NCBI GenBank assembly: GCA_023390245.1
Contig: JAEWDF010000055.1
Span: forward strand, 1 to 34,605
Direction: 5' to 3'
Source: Pseudomonadota bacterium
GTDB lineage: Bacteria > Pseudomonadota > Alphaproteobacteria > Caulobacterales > Caulobacteraceae
DNA: 34,605 nucleotides
How positions within the stretch are numbered: the stretch's first letter is position 1; the number at the start of each line of letters is the position of its first letter. Below are positions 8,436 to 16,821 of the stretch, in pieces. Under the pieces are notes generated by a model that saw nothing but the letters and a program-made list of their open reading frames with translations, made no database searches and was not told the DNA's origin. A program made the translations under genes and the position numbers.

Positions 8436-9634
8436 GACGTGGCCTTGGCGGGCGACAGGCTGCGCTTGATGGTCTTTGCCAGGCTCCACTTATGAACCTC
8501 TGTCGGGCCGTCATAGATGCGGAAGGCGCGGACTTCGCGGAACACCTGCTCGACGATGGTGTCGCGGCTGACGCCGGTTCCGCCCATCACCTGAACGCAG
8601 CGGTCGGCGATGCGGTATAGCGCCTCTGACGCCGCCACCTTGGTCATGGAGCTTTCGACGGTGGCCAGGGCGCCCGTGTCCAGCACATCCGCGCACCAGT
8701 CGATCATCAGCTCGGTCTGTTTCAGGTCGATCAGGTTCTCGGCCAGCATGAAGCCGACGCCTTCATGATCGATCAGCGGCTTGCCGAAGGCCTGTCGGCG
8801 CACGGCGTAGTCGGCGGCGATCTCATGCGCCCGCGTGCAGGCGCCCAGCCAGCGCATGCAATGGGTCAGCCGGGCCGGGGCCAGACGGACCTGGGCGTAG
8901 CGGAAGCCTTCATCGACCGCGCCCAGGACCTGATCGGGGCCGACCCTCAGCCCGTCGATGGCGATGATCGAATGACCGCCGGGCATGGAGCTGTCGATAG
9001 TGCCCAGCACCCGTTCGATCCGGACGGCGGGATCGGGAAGCGGGACCAGGAACATCGTGGCCTTGTCGCCCGTGCGCGCCATGATGATGCCGGTCGATGC
9101 GCCCATGGCGCCGGTGATGAAGGCCTTGCGTCCACGAATGACCCAGCCGTCGCCGTCGGGGGCGGCCGTGGTCTTCAGCATCGACGGATCAGAGCCCGCG
9201 CCGCCGTCGGAGGCAGGCTCGGTCATGAAGAAGGCGGACCGTGCCTCGCCCCGGATCAGGGGCTCCAGGAAGCGGGCCTTCTGCGCGGGAGTCGCGGCCT
9301 TGCCCAGCAGGTACATATTGCCTTCGTCGGGCGCGAAGACGTTGACCGCCAGCGGCCCCAGGGGCGACAGGCCCGCCGCCCGCAGCACCAGCGCGGTCGC
9401 ACGGTGACTCAGATGCGCGCCATCCGGCAGGATGTGCGGCGTCATCAGATCGGCCGCGCGCGCCAGATTCCTCAGCTCGCGCACCAGATCGTCCGAGGGG
9501 CCGTGGTCGCCGCAACGCGGGTCGCCCTCATAGGGAACGATCTGTTCGCGCACGAAGGCCTCGACGCGGGCCGCGATGGCGGCGCCGCGCGCCAGGTCGG
9601 CGGGCGGGGAGGCGGGAAGTAGCGTCGCAGTCAT
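8432..9634 (-). CDS. Acyl-CoA dehydrogenase, ACAD10/11-like
   Basis: This 400-residue FAD enzyme has the ACAD core: MTEPASDGGAGSD (FAD/substrate loop), GRKAFITGAM, and a C-terminal YDGPTEVHKW block. In the medium-chain family the residue after that tyrosine is the catalytic glutamate; here it is Asp375, as in ACAD11-like proteins, while the alternative LCAD-type glutamate position reads LAPARL. Asp375 is thus the candidate base, by inference. It sits between aldehyde dehydrogenase (7-base gap) and the APH-type kinase (4-base GTGA overlap), so it probably acts with the kinase on hydroxylated or unusual acyl-CoAs. Confidence 0.9.
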   Translation of the reverse strand: MTATLLPASPPADLARGAAIAARVEAFVREQIVPYEGDPRCGDHGPSDDLVRELRNLARAADLMTPHILPDGAHLSHRATALVLRAAGLSPLGPLAVNVFAPDEGNMYLLGKAATPAQKARFLEPLIRGEARSAFFMTEPASDGGAGSDPSMLKTTAAPDGDGWVIRGRKAFITGAMGASTGIIMARTGDKATMFLVPLPDPAVRIERVLGTIDSSMPGGHSIIAIDGLRVGPDQVLGAVDEGFRYAQVRLAPARLTHCMRWLGACTRAHEIAADYAVRRQAFGKPLIDHEGVGFMLAENLIDLKQTELMIDWCADVLDTGALATVESSMTKVAASEALYRIADRCVQVMGGTGVSRDTIVEQVFREVRAFRIYDGPTEVHKWSLAKTIKRSLSPAKATS

Positions 9635-9641
9635 GATGGGG

Positions 9642-11066
9642 TCAGGCGACCTTCTTGACGGTGATGGTCCGGGCGTTGGTATAGGCCATCAACCCCTCGG
9701 CGCCGCCTTCGACCCCGATGCCCGAGGCCTTGTGACCGCCGAAGGGTTGCCACGGCGCGACATACAGGGCCTCGTTGATCCAGACCGTGCCGGTTTCCAG
9801 ACGGCGTGCAACCGCCTGCGCCTTGTCCAGATCGCGGCTCCAGACCGATCCCGCCAGGCCCAGCGGCAGGGCGTTGGCGCGGGCGACCACGTCGTCGATG
9901 TCGGTGAATTTCAGCAGCGGCAACAGGGGACCGAACGCCTCCTCGGCCACCACGCGGCTGTCCTCCGGCGGGTTGTCGACGATGGAGGGCTTGATGAAGT
10001 AGCCTGGGCCTTCGGGGATTTCGCCGCCGGCCAGGAACTTGTGCCCCGCCGCCTTGGAATCGACGATCAGGTCGCGGACCCGCTCGAACTGGCGGCGGTT
10101 CTGCACCGGCCCCAGATCGACGCCCTCGTGCAGGCCGTTGCCGACCTTCATCCTGCGCGCATAGTCGGCCAGGCCCTGGGCCATGCGGTCATAGATGTCG
10201 GCGTGAACGTACAGCCGCTTGGTCGCGATGCAGACCTGGCCCGAGTTGCCGAAAGCGGACCAGAACAAGGGCTCGATGATCGCATCGACATCGGCGTCGG
10301 CCAGCACGATGGCGGCGTCGTTGCCGCCCAGCTCCAGCGTCAGGCGTTTCAACCCGTCGGCGGCGCTGGCCATGACGGCGCGCCCGGTCTGGGAGGAGCC
10401 CGTGAAGCTGATCTTGTCGATGCCCGGATGGGCGGTCATCCAGGGCCCCAGGTCGTCCGCGCCGGACACGACGTTGAACACGCCTGGGGGCAGGCGGTCG
10501 CGCATCAGTTCGCCCAGCTTCAGCATCGTCAGCGGCGTATAGGGCGACGGCTTGATGACGACCGTATTGCCGGTCAGCAAGGCCGAGGCGATCTTCCACA
10601 CGCCCAGCAGCATGGGGAAGTTCCACGGCACGATGGCCCCGACGACGCCCAGCGGCGTGCGATGGGTTTCCGAGCGGCGCTCGGGCGTGTCCTCGTTCAC
10701 CACCACCGGAATGTCGTGGGTCGAGATCGATTGCGCCCAGAAGGCCGAGGCCATCAGTTCCTCGACCGCCTTGTTCAGCGGGCGGCCCTGTTCCAGCGTG
10801 AACAGGCGGGTGAAGTCCTCGATATTGGCGCCGATCACCTCGGCGATGGCGGCGACGCCCGCGCGGCGCTGTTCCAGCGGCGCATCGCGCCAGGCCGGGA
10901 ACGCTCTGCGCGCCGCGGCGACGGCGTCGTCCAGCTGCTGGCGGGACGCGGCGGGCGCCTGGGTCACCGGCTGTTCCGTGGCCGGGTTCAGCACCTGAAT
11001 CGTCGCTGCGCCAGCCACGCCCCGGCCGTCGATCGTCAGGGTGAAATCGGTGTCGAAGGCGGTCAT
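9642..11066 (-). CDS. Aldehyde dehydrogenase (NAD(P)+-dependent)
   Basis: This 474-residue ALDH-superfamily enzyme oxidises an aldehyde to its acid. Asn149 in VPWNFP, Glu245 in LELGGND and the nucleophile Cys279 in GQVCIATKR are all present, as is FTGSSQTG for coenzyme binding. The length is normal. It is the first gene of a three-gene minus-strand operon (ALDH, ACAD11-like, APH kinase) that diverges from the thiolase operon across a 151-base gap holding box B. In context it would take the aldehyde made by the GMC oxidoreductase or by oxidative cleavage and supply acid to the ligase at 16822-18432; that link is inferred. Confidence 0.93.
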   Translation of the reverse strand: MTAFDTDFTLTIDGRGVAGAATIQVLNPATEQPVTQAPAASRQQLDDAVAAARRAFPAWRDAPLEQRRAGVAAIAEVIGANIEDFTRLFTLEQGRPLNKAVEELMASAFWAQSISTHDIPVVVNEDTPERRSETHRTPLGVVGAIVPWNFPMLLGVWKIASALLTGNTVVIKPSPYTPLTMLKLGELMRDRLPPGVFNVVSGADDLGPWMTAHPGIDKISFTGSSQTGRAVMASAADGLKRLTLELGGNDAAIVLADADVDAIIEPLFWSAFGNSGQVCIATKRLYVHADIYDRMAQGLADYARRMKVGNGLHEGVDLGPVQNRRQFERVRDLIVDSKAAGHKFLAGGEIPEGPGYFIKPSIVDNPPEDSRVVAEEAFGPLLPLLKFTDIDDVVARANALPLGLAGSVWSRDLDKAQAVARRLETGTVWINEALYVAPWQPFGGHKASGIGVEGGAEGLMAYTNARTITVKKVA

Positions 11067-11148
11067 TCAACATCTCCGGGCGCCTGCGGCTTCATACGGC
11101 CAGGCTGTACAGGACTATGCGTCCACCGTAGCCGGCTTACAAGTTAGT

Positions 11149-11162
11149 TGTTCGATTGATTA
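11149..11162. promoter_or_regulatory. Island operator box B
   Basis: TGTTCGATTGATTA matches box A at 12 of 14 positions. It lies in the divergent promoter between aldehyde dehydrogenase and thiolase and is followed by the A/T-rich AAATCGATATC. Confidence 0.55.
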
Positions 11163-11217
11163 AATCGATATCGCTTGTTACTGACCCCTCCGTCCTGTCT
11201 GAAAACGGAGTTCGCCG

Positions 11218-12387
11218 ATGTCTTCTCCTCAAGCCTATATCGTTGCGGCGACCCGCACCGCCGGCGGCCGCCGTAATGGCGCGTTGAAGGACTGGCATCC
11301 GGTCGATCTGGCCGCCGGCGTGCTGGACGATCTGATCGCCCGCACCGGCATTGATCCGGCGGCGGTCGATGACGTCATCATGGGCTGCGTCGGACAGGCG
11401 GGCGAACAGTCGATGCACGTCGGCCGCAACGCCGTGCTGGCCTCGAAGCTGCCGCAGAGCGTGCCCGCCGTGACCATCGACCGTCAGTGCGGATCGTCCC
11501 AGCAGGCCATCCAGTTCGCGGCCCAGGCGGTGATGTCGGGCGTGCAGGACATTGTCATCGCCGCGGGCGTCGAGAGCATGACCCGCGTGCCGATGGGCCT
11601 GCCAGTGGTTCCGGACAGCAGTCCAGTGGGACCGTGGCCGACCTCTATCCAGCAACGCTTTGGCGTGAAGGGCTTCAGCCAGTTCATCGGCGCGGAAATG
11701 ATCGCGAAGAAGTACGGCTTCGACCGTGAAACCCTGGACAGCTTCGCGCTGGAAAGCCATCGCCGGGGCGTCGCCGCGACGCGGTCGGGCGCCTTCGACG
11801 CCGAAATCCTGGGCCTGGAGATCGACACGCCCGAGGGGCGCGTGACGCATCGCCGCGACGAAGGCCTGCGTGAGGATGCGACGCTGGAGAGCATCGGCTC
11901 GGTCAAGCTGTTGCAGGAAGGCGGGGTCATCTCGGCCGCCAACGCCAGCCAGATCTGCGACGGCTCGGCGGGCGTGCTGATCGTCAGCGAGGCGGCGCTG
12001 AAGGCGCACAACCTGGCTCCACTGGCCCGCATCCACAATCTGACGGTCACGGCCGGCGATCCGGTCATCATGCTGGAAGAGCCTCTCCCGGCCACCGAGC
12101 GCGCCCTGAAGCGCGCCGGAATGAAGATCGAGGACATCGACCTGTATGAGGTCAACGAGGCCTTTGCTCCGGTGCCCCTGGCCTGGCTGAAGGCGACGGG
12201 CGCCGATCCGGCGCGGCTGAACGTCAACGGCGGCGCCATCGCCCTGGGCCATCCGCTGGGCGCCTCTGGGGCCAAGCTGATGACGACGCTGGTCCATGCG
12301 CTGCGGGCGCGGGGCAAGCGGCACGGCCTGCAGACCATGTGCGAAGGCGGCGGCGTCGCCAACGTCACTATCGTCGAGGCGCTCTGA
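11218..12387 (+). CDS. Acetyl-CoA acyltransferase (thiolase II family)
   Basis: This 389-residue degradative-type thiolase cleaves 3-ketoacyl-CoA with CoA. The acyl-accepting Cys91 is in DRQCGSSQQ, His345 in ALGHPLGASG, and the second active-site Cys375 in MCEGGGVAN, all in place. VIMGCVGQAGEQS is typical of the FadA/FadA6-like group rather than of PHB-synthesis thiolases, although the distinction is not absolute. Start ATG 11218 has CGGAG upstream. It leads a two-gene operon with the SDR at 12422 and would complete the beta-oxidation cycle begun by the dehydrogenases and bifunctional enzyme of the island. Confidence 0.93.
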   Translation: MSSPQAYIVAATRTAGGRRNGALKDWHPVDLAAGVLDDLIARTGIDPAAVDDVIMGCVGQAGEQSMHVGRNAVLASKLPQSVPAVTIDRQCGSSQQAIQFAAQAVMSGVQDIVIAAGVESMTRVPMGLPVVPDSSPVGPWPTSIQQRFGVKGFSQFIGAEMIAKKYGFDRETLDSFALESHRRGVAATRSGAFDAEILGLEIDTPEGRVTHRRDEGLREDATLESIGSVKLLQEGGVISAANASQICDGSAGVLIVSEAALKAHNLAPLARIHNLTVTAGDPVIMLEEPLPATERALKRAGMKIEDIDLYEVNEAFAPVPLAWLKATGADPARLNVNGGAIALGHPLGASGAKLMTTLVHALRARGKRHGLQTMCEGGGVANVTIVEAL

Positions 12388-12421
12388 GGTTTTCTCGGCA
12401 TCCAGCGGAAAGAATGGAACT

Positions 12422-13201
12422 ATGAATCTGAATGGTGTTTCCGCCGTCGTGACCGGCGGCGCGTCGGGCCTGGGTGAGGCGACGGCGCGGGCCCTGGCGG
12501 GCCAGGGCGTGAAGGTGGCCCTGTTCGACCTGAATGAAGAGCGCGGTGCGGCCGTGGCGGCCGAGATCGGCGGCGTCTATTGCCGCGTGGACGTGACCGA
12601 CGACGCCTCCGTCGACGCAGGGTTTGAAAGGGCCCGTGCGGCCCATGGTCAGGAGCGGATTCTGATCAACTGCGCCGGCACCGGCAATGCGATCAAGACC
12701 GCCAGCCGCGATCGCAACACGGGCGAGATCCGGCACTTCCCGATCGACGCCTTCAACAAGATCATCCAGATCAATCTGGTCGGCACCTTCCGCTGCATCG
12801 CCAAGTCGGCGGCGGGGATGCTGACGCTGGAGCCGCTGGCCGATGGCGAACGCGGCGCCATCGTCAATACGGCCTCGGTCGCGGCCAAGGACGGTCAGGT
12901 GGGGCAGGCGGCCTATTCGGCGTCCAAGGGCGGCGTGGTCGGCATGACCCTGCCGATCGCGCGGGATTTGTCGGCCGAGGGCATTCGCGTGAACACCATC
13001 CTGCCGGGCATCTTCAACACGCCGCTGATGAACGCGGCGCCGGATGCTGTGAAGGATGCGCTGGCCGCCTCTGTGCCGTTCCCCAAGCGTCTGGGCCTGC
13101 CCCAGGAGTACGCCAGCCTGGCCGTCGAAATGTGCCGCAACACCTATTTCAACGGCGAGGACGTTCGCCTGGACGGCGCCATCCGCATGGGCCTGAAATA
13201 G
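12422..13201 (+). CDS. SDR, 17beta-HSD type 10 / 3-hydroxyacyl-CoA dehydrogenase-like
   Basis: This is a 259-residue classical SDR: TGGASGLG (11-18), Asp36 after beta-2 (LFDLN) favouring NAD, NCAG (83-86), and active site Ser152, Tyr165 and Lys169. The insert around TGEIRHFPIDAFNKIIQINL and the C-terminal PFPKRLGLPQEYA are typical of HSD17B10, which oxidises branched 3-hydroxyacyl-CoAs and hydroxysteroids. The start at 12422 follows a GGAAAG motif. The gene is 34 bases behind the thiolase, which suits a hydroxyacyl-to-ketoacyl step feeding that enzyme. A hairpin terminator follows at 13228-13256. Confidence 0.9.
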   Translation: MNLNGVSAVVTGGASGLGEATARALAGQGVKVALFDLNEERGAAVAAEIGGVYCRVDVTDDASVDAGFERARAAHGQERILINCAGTGNAIKTASRDRNTGEIRHFPIDAFNKIIQINLVGTFRCIAKSAAGMLTLEPLADGERGAIVNTASVAAKDGQVGQAAYSASKGGVVGMTLPIARDLSAEGIRVNTILPGIFNTPLMNAAPDAVKDALAASVPFPKRLGLPQEYASLAVEMCRNTYFNGEDVRLDGAIRMGLK

Positions 13202-13227
13202 CGGCTTTTCAGAGCGGATGAAGACAA

Positions 13228-13256
13228 GGGCGGCTCTATCGCGGAGCCGCCCTTTT
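13228..13256 (+). terminator. Rho-independent terminator after thiolase-SDR operon
   Basis: GGGCGGCTC and GAGCCGCCC form a perfect 9-bp stem with a 7-base loop, followed by TTTT. It ends the plus-strand operon just before the convergent dehydrogenase stop at 13266. Confidence 0.85.
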
Positions 13257-13265
13257 CGTATCGGC

Positions 13266-14408
13266 CTAGAGCGACCGGCCGACCACTTCCTTCATGATCT
13301 CATTGGCGCCGCCGAAGATGCGGGTGACGCGGCTGTCGCGCCACAGGCGGGCGATGGGAAACTCGTTCATATAGCCCGCGCCGCCGTGCAGCTGCAGCGC
13401 CTGGTCGCAGGCCTCCCATTGCAAATCGGTGTGGAACAGCTTGGCGGCCGACGCCTCGGTCGCCGTCAGCTCGTGCGCCATGTGACGCTTGATCGCCCAA
13501 TCCAGGTGCGCCCAGCCCACCTGCAGCCTTGTCGCCAGGTCGGCCAGCACGAAGCGGGTGTTCTGAAGGTCGAACAGCGTGCCGCCGAAGGCCTTGCGCT
13601 CCTTGGTGTAGGCGAGCGCCAGATCAAAGGCGCGCTGGGCCGCAGCCTGGGCCGAGATGGCGATGGAGAGCCGCTCCTGCGACAACTGACCCATCAGGTA
13701 GAAGAAGCCCTTGCCCTCCTCGCCCAGCATGGCGTCGGGCGTGACCCGCACGTCCGAGAAGAACAGCTCTGACGTATCGGCCCCGTGCAGGCCGATCTTG
13801 TCCAGGTTGCGTCCGCGCGAAAAACCGGAGGCGTCCGCCTCGACCAGGAACAGACTGATGCCGCGCGCGCCCTGGGTCGGGTCGGTCTTGGCCACGATGA
13901 TCACCAGCCCGGCGGTCTGGCCGTTGGTGATGTAGGTCTTGTTGCCGTTGATGACGAAGTGATTGCCGTCGCGCCGGGCCGTTGTCTGGACCGCCTGCAG
14001 GTCCGAACCGGCGCCGGGCTCGGTCATGGCGATGGCGGTGATCAGTTCGCCCGAGACCATCCTGGGCAGGTATTTCTGCTTTTGCTCCTCCGAGCCATAG
14101 GCCATCAGATAGTCGGCGATGATGTCCGACTGCAGCGTCATGCCCGACGGACAGCCGATATAGGCGTGCTCCTCAGCGACCACGGCGTTGAAGCCGAAAT
14201 CTAGGCCCAGCCCGCCGTAAGCCTCGGGCACGGTAGGGCACAGCAGCCCGGCTTCCCCCGCCTTGCGCCAGAACTCGGGCTCGACCGCGCCCTCATGCTC
14301 CCAGCGATCCAGATGCGGCCCGGCCTCTTGGGCGAAGAAGCGACGGACGCTGTCGCGGAACTGTTCGTGGGACTCGTCGAAGGCGGTGCGACTGCGCGTA
14401 TCCAACAT
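13266..14408 (-). CDS. Acyl-CoA dehydrogenase, LCAD/citronellyl-CoA dehydrogenase-like
   Basis: This is a 380-residue ACAD. MTEPGAGSDLQ (about 128-138) is ACAD signature 1 and NGNKTYITNG follows. The likely catalytic base is Glu245 in SQERLSIA, the position used by long-chain and isovaleryl-type enzymes. The C-terminal IFGGANEIMKEVVGR matches that group, since it has no glutamate at the medium-chain position. It is a single-gene minus-strand unit, divergent from the dehydrogenase at 14496 with box C between them. Enzymes of this type act on long or methyl-branched acyl-CoAs, including citronellyl-CoA; the exact substrate here is unknown. Confidence 0.91.
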   Translation of the reverse strand: MLDTRSRTAFDESHEQFRDSVRRFFAQEAGPHLDRWEHEGAVEPEFWRKAGEAGLLCPTVPEAYGGLGLDFGFNAVVAEEHAYIGCPSGMTLQSDIIADYLMAYGSEEQKQKYLPRMVSGELITAIAMTEPGAGSDLQAVQTTARRDGNHFVINGNKTYITNGQTAGLVIIVAKTDPTQGARGISLFLVEADASGFSRGRNLDKIGLHGADTSELFFSDVRVTPDAMLGEEGKGFFYLMGQLSQERLSIAISAQAAAQRAFDLALAYTKERKAFGGTLFDLQNTRFVLADLATRLQVGWAHLDWAIKRHMAHELTATEASAAKLFHTDLQWEACDQALQLHGGAGYMNEFPIARLWRDSRVTRIFGGANEIMKEVVGRSL

Positions 14409-14445
14409 GACGGCGCTTTCCTCTTGGCGTGAGATTGGACTTCGT

Positions 14446-14459
14446 TCATTAGTCGATTA
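14446..14459. promoter_or_regulatory. Island operator box C
   Basis: On the minus strand it reads TAATCGACTAATGA, matching box A at 11 of 14 positions; with two flanking Ts, the first nine bases TTTAATCGA are identical. It lies between divergent acyl-CoA dehydrogenase genes. It is one of the weaker boxes, but its position is consistent. Confidence 0.5.
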
Positions 14460-14495
14460 AATAAAGTTGCAGAGATCGCAAGGGAAAGCGGCATC

Positions 14496-15608
14496 ATGGG
14501 CGGTTTGTCGGCGGAAGATCGTGAACTGTTGACGCAGAGTGTCGCCGCCTTCGTGCAGAACACCTGCGACTATGAAACCCTGCGTCGGACCCTGGCCGGC
14601 CCGTCAGGGCGCCGTGCGGACTGGTGGCGGCGCCTGGCCCAGGAGCTGGGCGTGCTGGGCATAGCCCAGGGCGAGGCGGTCGGCGGCGTGGGGGGCGAGG
14701 TCGCCGATCTGGCCATCGTGGCCGAGGCCTGCGGGCGGCATCTGGTGAACGAGCCGCTGCTGCAATCGGTGGCCATCGCCGGCGAACTGCTGCGCGACGG
14801 CGGCCCGACGGCTGACGCGTTGCTGTCGGAGGTGATCGAGGGCGAGGCGATCGTGGCGCCCGCCCTGCTCGAGCGCGGCTCGCGCTATCGGCCGGACGCG
14901 ATAGAGACAGACGCGCGGGCCGACGGCGAAGGATGGCGGCTGAGCGGTCGCAAGACCATGGTGCGGGCCGCGCCCTGGGCGGATGCGCTGATCGTCTCGG
15001 CGCTGACGCCGCAGGGGATATCGCTGTTTCTGGTGGACGTAACAGCGCCTGGGCTGGAATTGGTCGCCTATCCGACCTTCGACGGCCAGCAGGCGGCGGA
15101 CGTGATCCTGAGCGGCGTCGTCGTCGAAACGGATCGGCTGATCGGCGAGCCGGGCAGGGGGCTGGAAATCATCGAGCGCGCGCTGGACGTGGGGGTGCTG
15201 ATCCAGTCGGCCGAGGCCCTGGGCGTCATGCGGCACATGATGGACGCGACGCTGGAATATGTTCGCACCCGGCGCCAGTTCGGACAGCCGATCGGCGCCT
15301 TCCAGGCCTTGCAGCACCGACTGGCGGACATGGCGATGGCCCTGGCCCGCGCCGAGGCCGTGACCCGCTCGGGGCTGAAGCTGTTCGAGGCCGCGCCTGA
15401 CCGCGCGCGCCTGGTCTCAGGGATCAAACTGGCCGTGGACGCCGCCTGCGAGGCGGTGGGCGAGGGCGCGGTGCAACTGCACGGCGCCATCGGCCTGACC
15501 GAGGAGCTGTCGGTCAGCCACGCCTTCAAGCGACTGACCCTGATTCAAACCGAATTGGGCGACGCGGCCTTTCATCAGGAGCGCATCCTGGACCGCGCCG
15601 CTGCCTGA
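14496..15608 (+). CDS. Acyl-CoA dehydrogenase, FadE27-like (putative beta subunit)
   Basis: This 370-residue ACAD-fold protein is more divergent than its neighbours. It lacks the standard signature MTEPGAGSD (the region reads ALLERGSRYRPDA) and has no C-terminal YEGT-type block. FVRTRRQFGQPI-like dehydrogenase sequence appears as YVRTRRQFGQPIGAFQ, and QLHGAIGLTEE is the usual late FAD-contact region. This pattern fits the accessory chain of alpha2beta2 heteromeric dehydrogenases known from steroid side-chain breakdown. Its natural partner would be the canonical chain encoded convergently at 15624-16820, with only 15 bases between stops. No terminator is visible between them. The heteromer is inferred. 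Confidence 0.85.
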   Translation: MGGLSAEDRELLTQSVAAFVQNTCDYETLRRTLAGPSGRRADWWRRLAQELGVLGIAQGEAVGGVGGEVADLAIVAEACGRHLVNEPLLQSVAIAGELLRDGGPTADALLSEVIEGEAIVAPALLERGSRYRPDAIETDARADGEGWRLSGRKTMVRAAPWADALIVSALTPQGISLFLVDVTAPGLELVAYPTFDGQQAADVILSGVVVETDRLIGEPGRGLEIIERALDVGVLIQSAEALGVMRHMMDATLEYVRTRRQFGQPIGAFQALQHRLADMAMALARAEAVTRSGLKLFEAAPDRARLVSGIKLAVDAACEAVGEGAVQLHGAIGLTEELSVSHAFKRLTLIQTELGDAAFHQERILDRAAA

Positions 15609-15623
15609 GGTCAGGTGGGTTGC

Positions 15624-16820
15624 CTAGACGCCCAGCGTTCGGGCGATGATGCCCCGCTGAATCTCGTTCGACCCGCCATAGATTGAGGCGGCCCGGCCGT
15701 TCAGATAGCGGGGCAGGGCCAGAAGGCTGAAGTCCGGCGCGACGCCGCTTGGACCACCCGGACGGCGCGCCGCCTCGTCGTCGATCGCGGCGAAGGGGCC
15801 GGCGATCCGCACAGCCAGCTTCTGCAGCGACTGCTGGGCTTCGGCGCCCTGAACCTTCAGCATCGACGCCGCCGGGCCGGGGTTGCCGCCTGCGGCGATC
15901 AGGGCCGTCACCCCGTCCTCGCTGGCCTCGATGGCGTCCACCAGAGCCTCGGCGTCGGCCAAGTGGGCGCGCCAGGTCGCATGGTCGATCAAGCGGCCGC
16001 CGCGCCCGTCCGGCTCGTCCTGCAACATCGTCCGTACCTGCGCCAGCTGGACCCGCAGCGAGGCCGCATAGGCGCTGGAGCGTTCGAACTCGAGCAGATA
16101 TTTGGCGACGCCCCAGCCCTGGTTTTCTTCACCCAGGCGGTTGGCGACGGGCACGCGCACTTCGTCGAAGAAGACCTGGTTCAGCTCATGATCCCCGGCC
16201 AGGGTGATGATCGGATCGACCCGGATTCCGGGCGTGTCCATATCCAGCAACAGGAACGTGATCCCCGCCTGCGGCCGCCCCTCCTTGCCGGTGCGCACCA
16301 GGCAGAACATGCGGTTGGCGAAATGGGCGTGGGTCGTCCAGATCTTGGAGCCGTTCAGCACATAGTCGCCGCCGTCCCGCCGCGCCTGCAACGACAGGCT
16401 GGCCAGGTCCGACCCGGCGCCAGGCTCGGAATAGCCCTGGCACCAATAGTCCTCGCCCGACAGGATGCGGGGCAGGTAGTGCGCCTTCTGCTCGGGCGTG
16501 CCGAAGCGCATGATGCAGGGACCGACCATCTTCAGCCCCATGGGAGCCAGGTTCGGCGCGTTCGCGCGGGCGCATTCGGCGGCGAAGACATGCTGGCGCG
16601 TCTCGTCCCAGCCGGGGCCGCCGTACTCGGCCGGCCAACTGGGCGCGGCCCATCCGCGCGCATGCAGGATGCGCTGCCATTCCAGGCTGGGTTCCTTGTC
16701 GGTGAAGACGCTGGTCGCCTTGCGACCCACCTCGCGCAGGTGGGCGGGCAGATTGGCGGCCAGCCAGTCTCGAATCTCGGCGCGGAAGGCGTCGAGAGCG
16801 GCGGATTGCGAGGCGGCCAT
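15624..16820 (-). CDS. Acyl-CoA dehydrogenase, FadE26-like (putative catalytic alpha subunit)
   Basis: This 398-residue protein has signature GYSEPGAGSD (129-138), LNGSKIWTTHAH, Glu246 in LEFERSS, the expected catalytic base in FadE26/FadE17-type chains, and C-terminal SIYGGSNEIQRGIIAR. It keeps the full FAD-binding set that the convergent protein at 14496 lacks, which supports an alpha/beta pairing. The start at 16820 is a single base beyond the ligase stop (TAG-G-ATG), so it is translationally coupled to the acyl-CoA ligase. Such pairs dehydrogenate bulky CoA esters such as steroid or terpenoid side chains. The exact substrate is not shown. Confidence 0.9.
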   Translation of the reverse strand: MAASQSAALDAFRAEIRDWLAANLPAHLREVGRKATSVFTDKEPSLEWQRILHARGWAAPSWPAEYGGPGWDETRQHVFAAECARANAPNLAPMGLKMVGPCIMRFGTPEQKAHYLPRILSGEDYWCQGYSEPGAGSDLASLSLQARRDGGDYVLNGSKIWTTHAHFANRMFCLVRTGKEGRPQAGITFLLLDMDTPGIRVDPIITLAGDHELNQVFFDEVRVPVANRLGEENQGWGVAKYLLEFERSSAYAASLRVQLAQVRTMLQDEPDGRGGRLIDHATWRAHLADAEALVDAIEASEDGVTALIAAGGNPGPAASMLKVQGAEAQQSLQKLAVRIAGPFAAIDDEAARRPGGPSGVAPDFSLLALPRYLNGRAASIYGGSNEIQRGIIARTLGV

Positions 16821-16821
16821 C

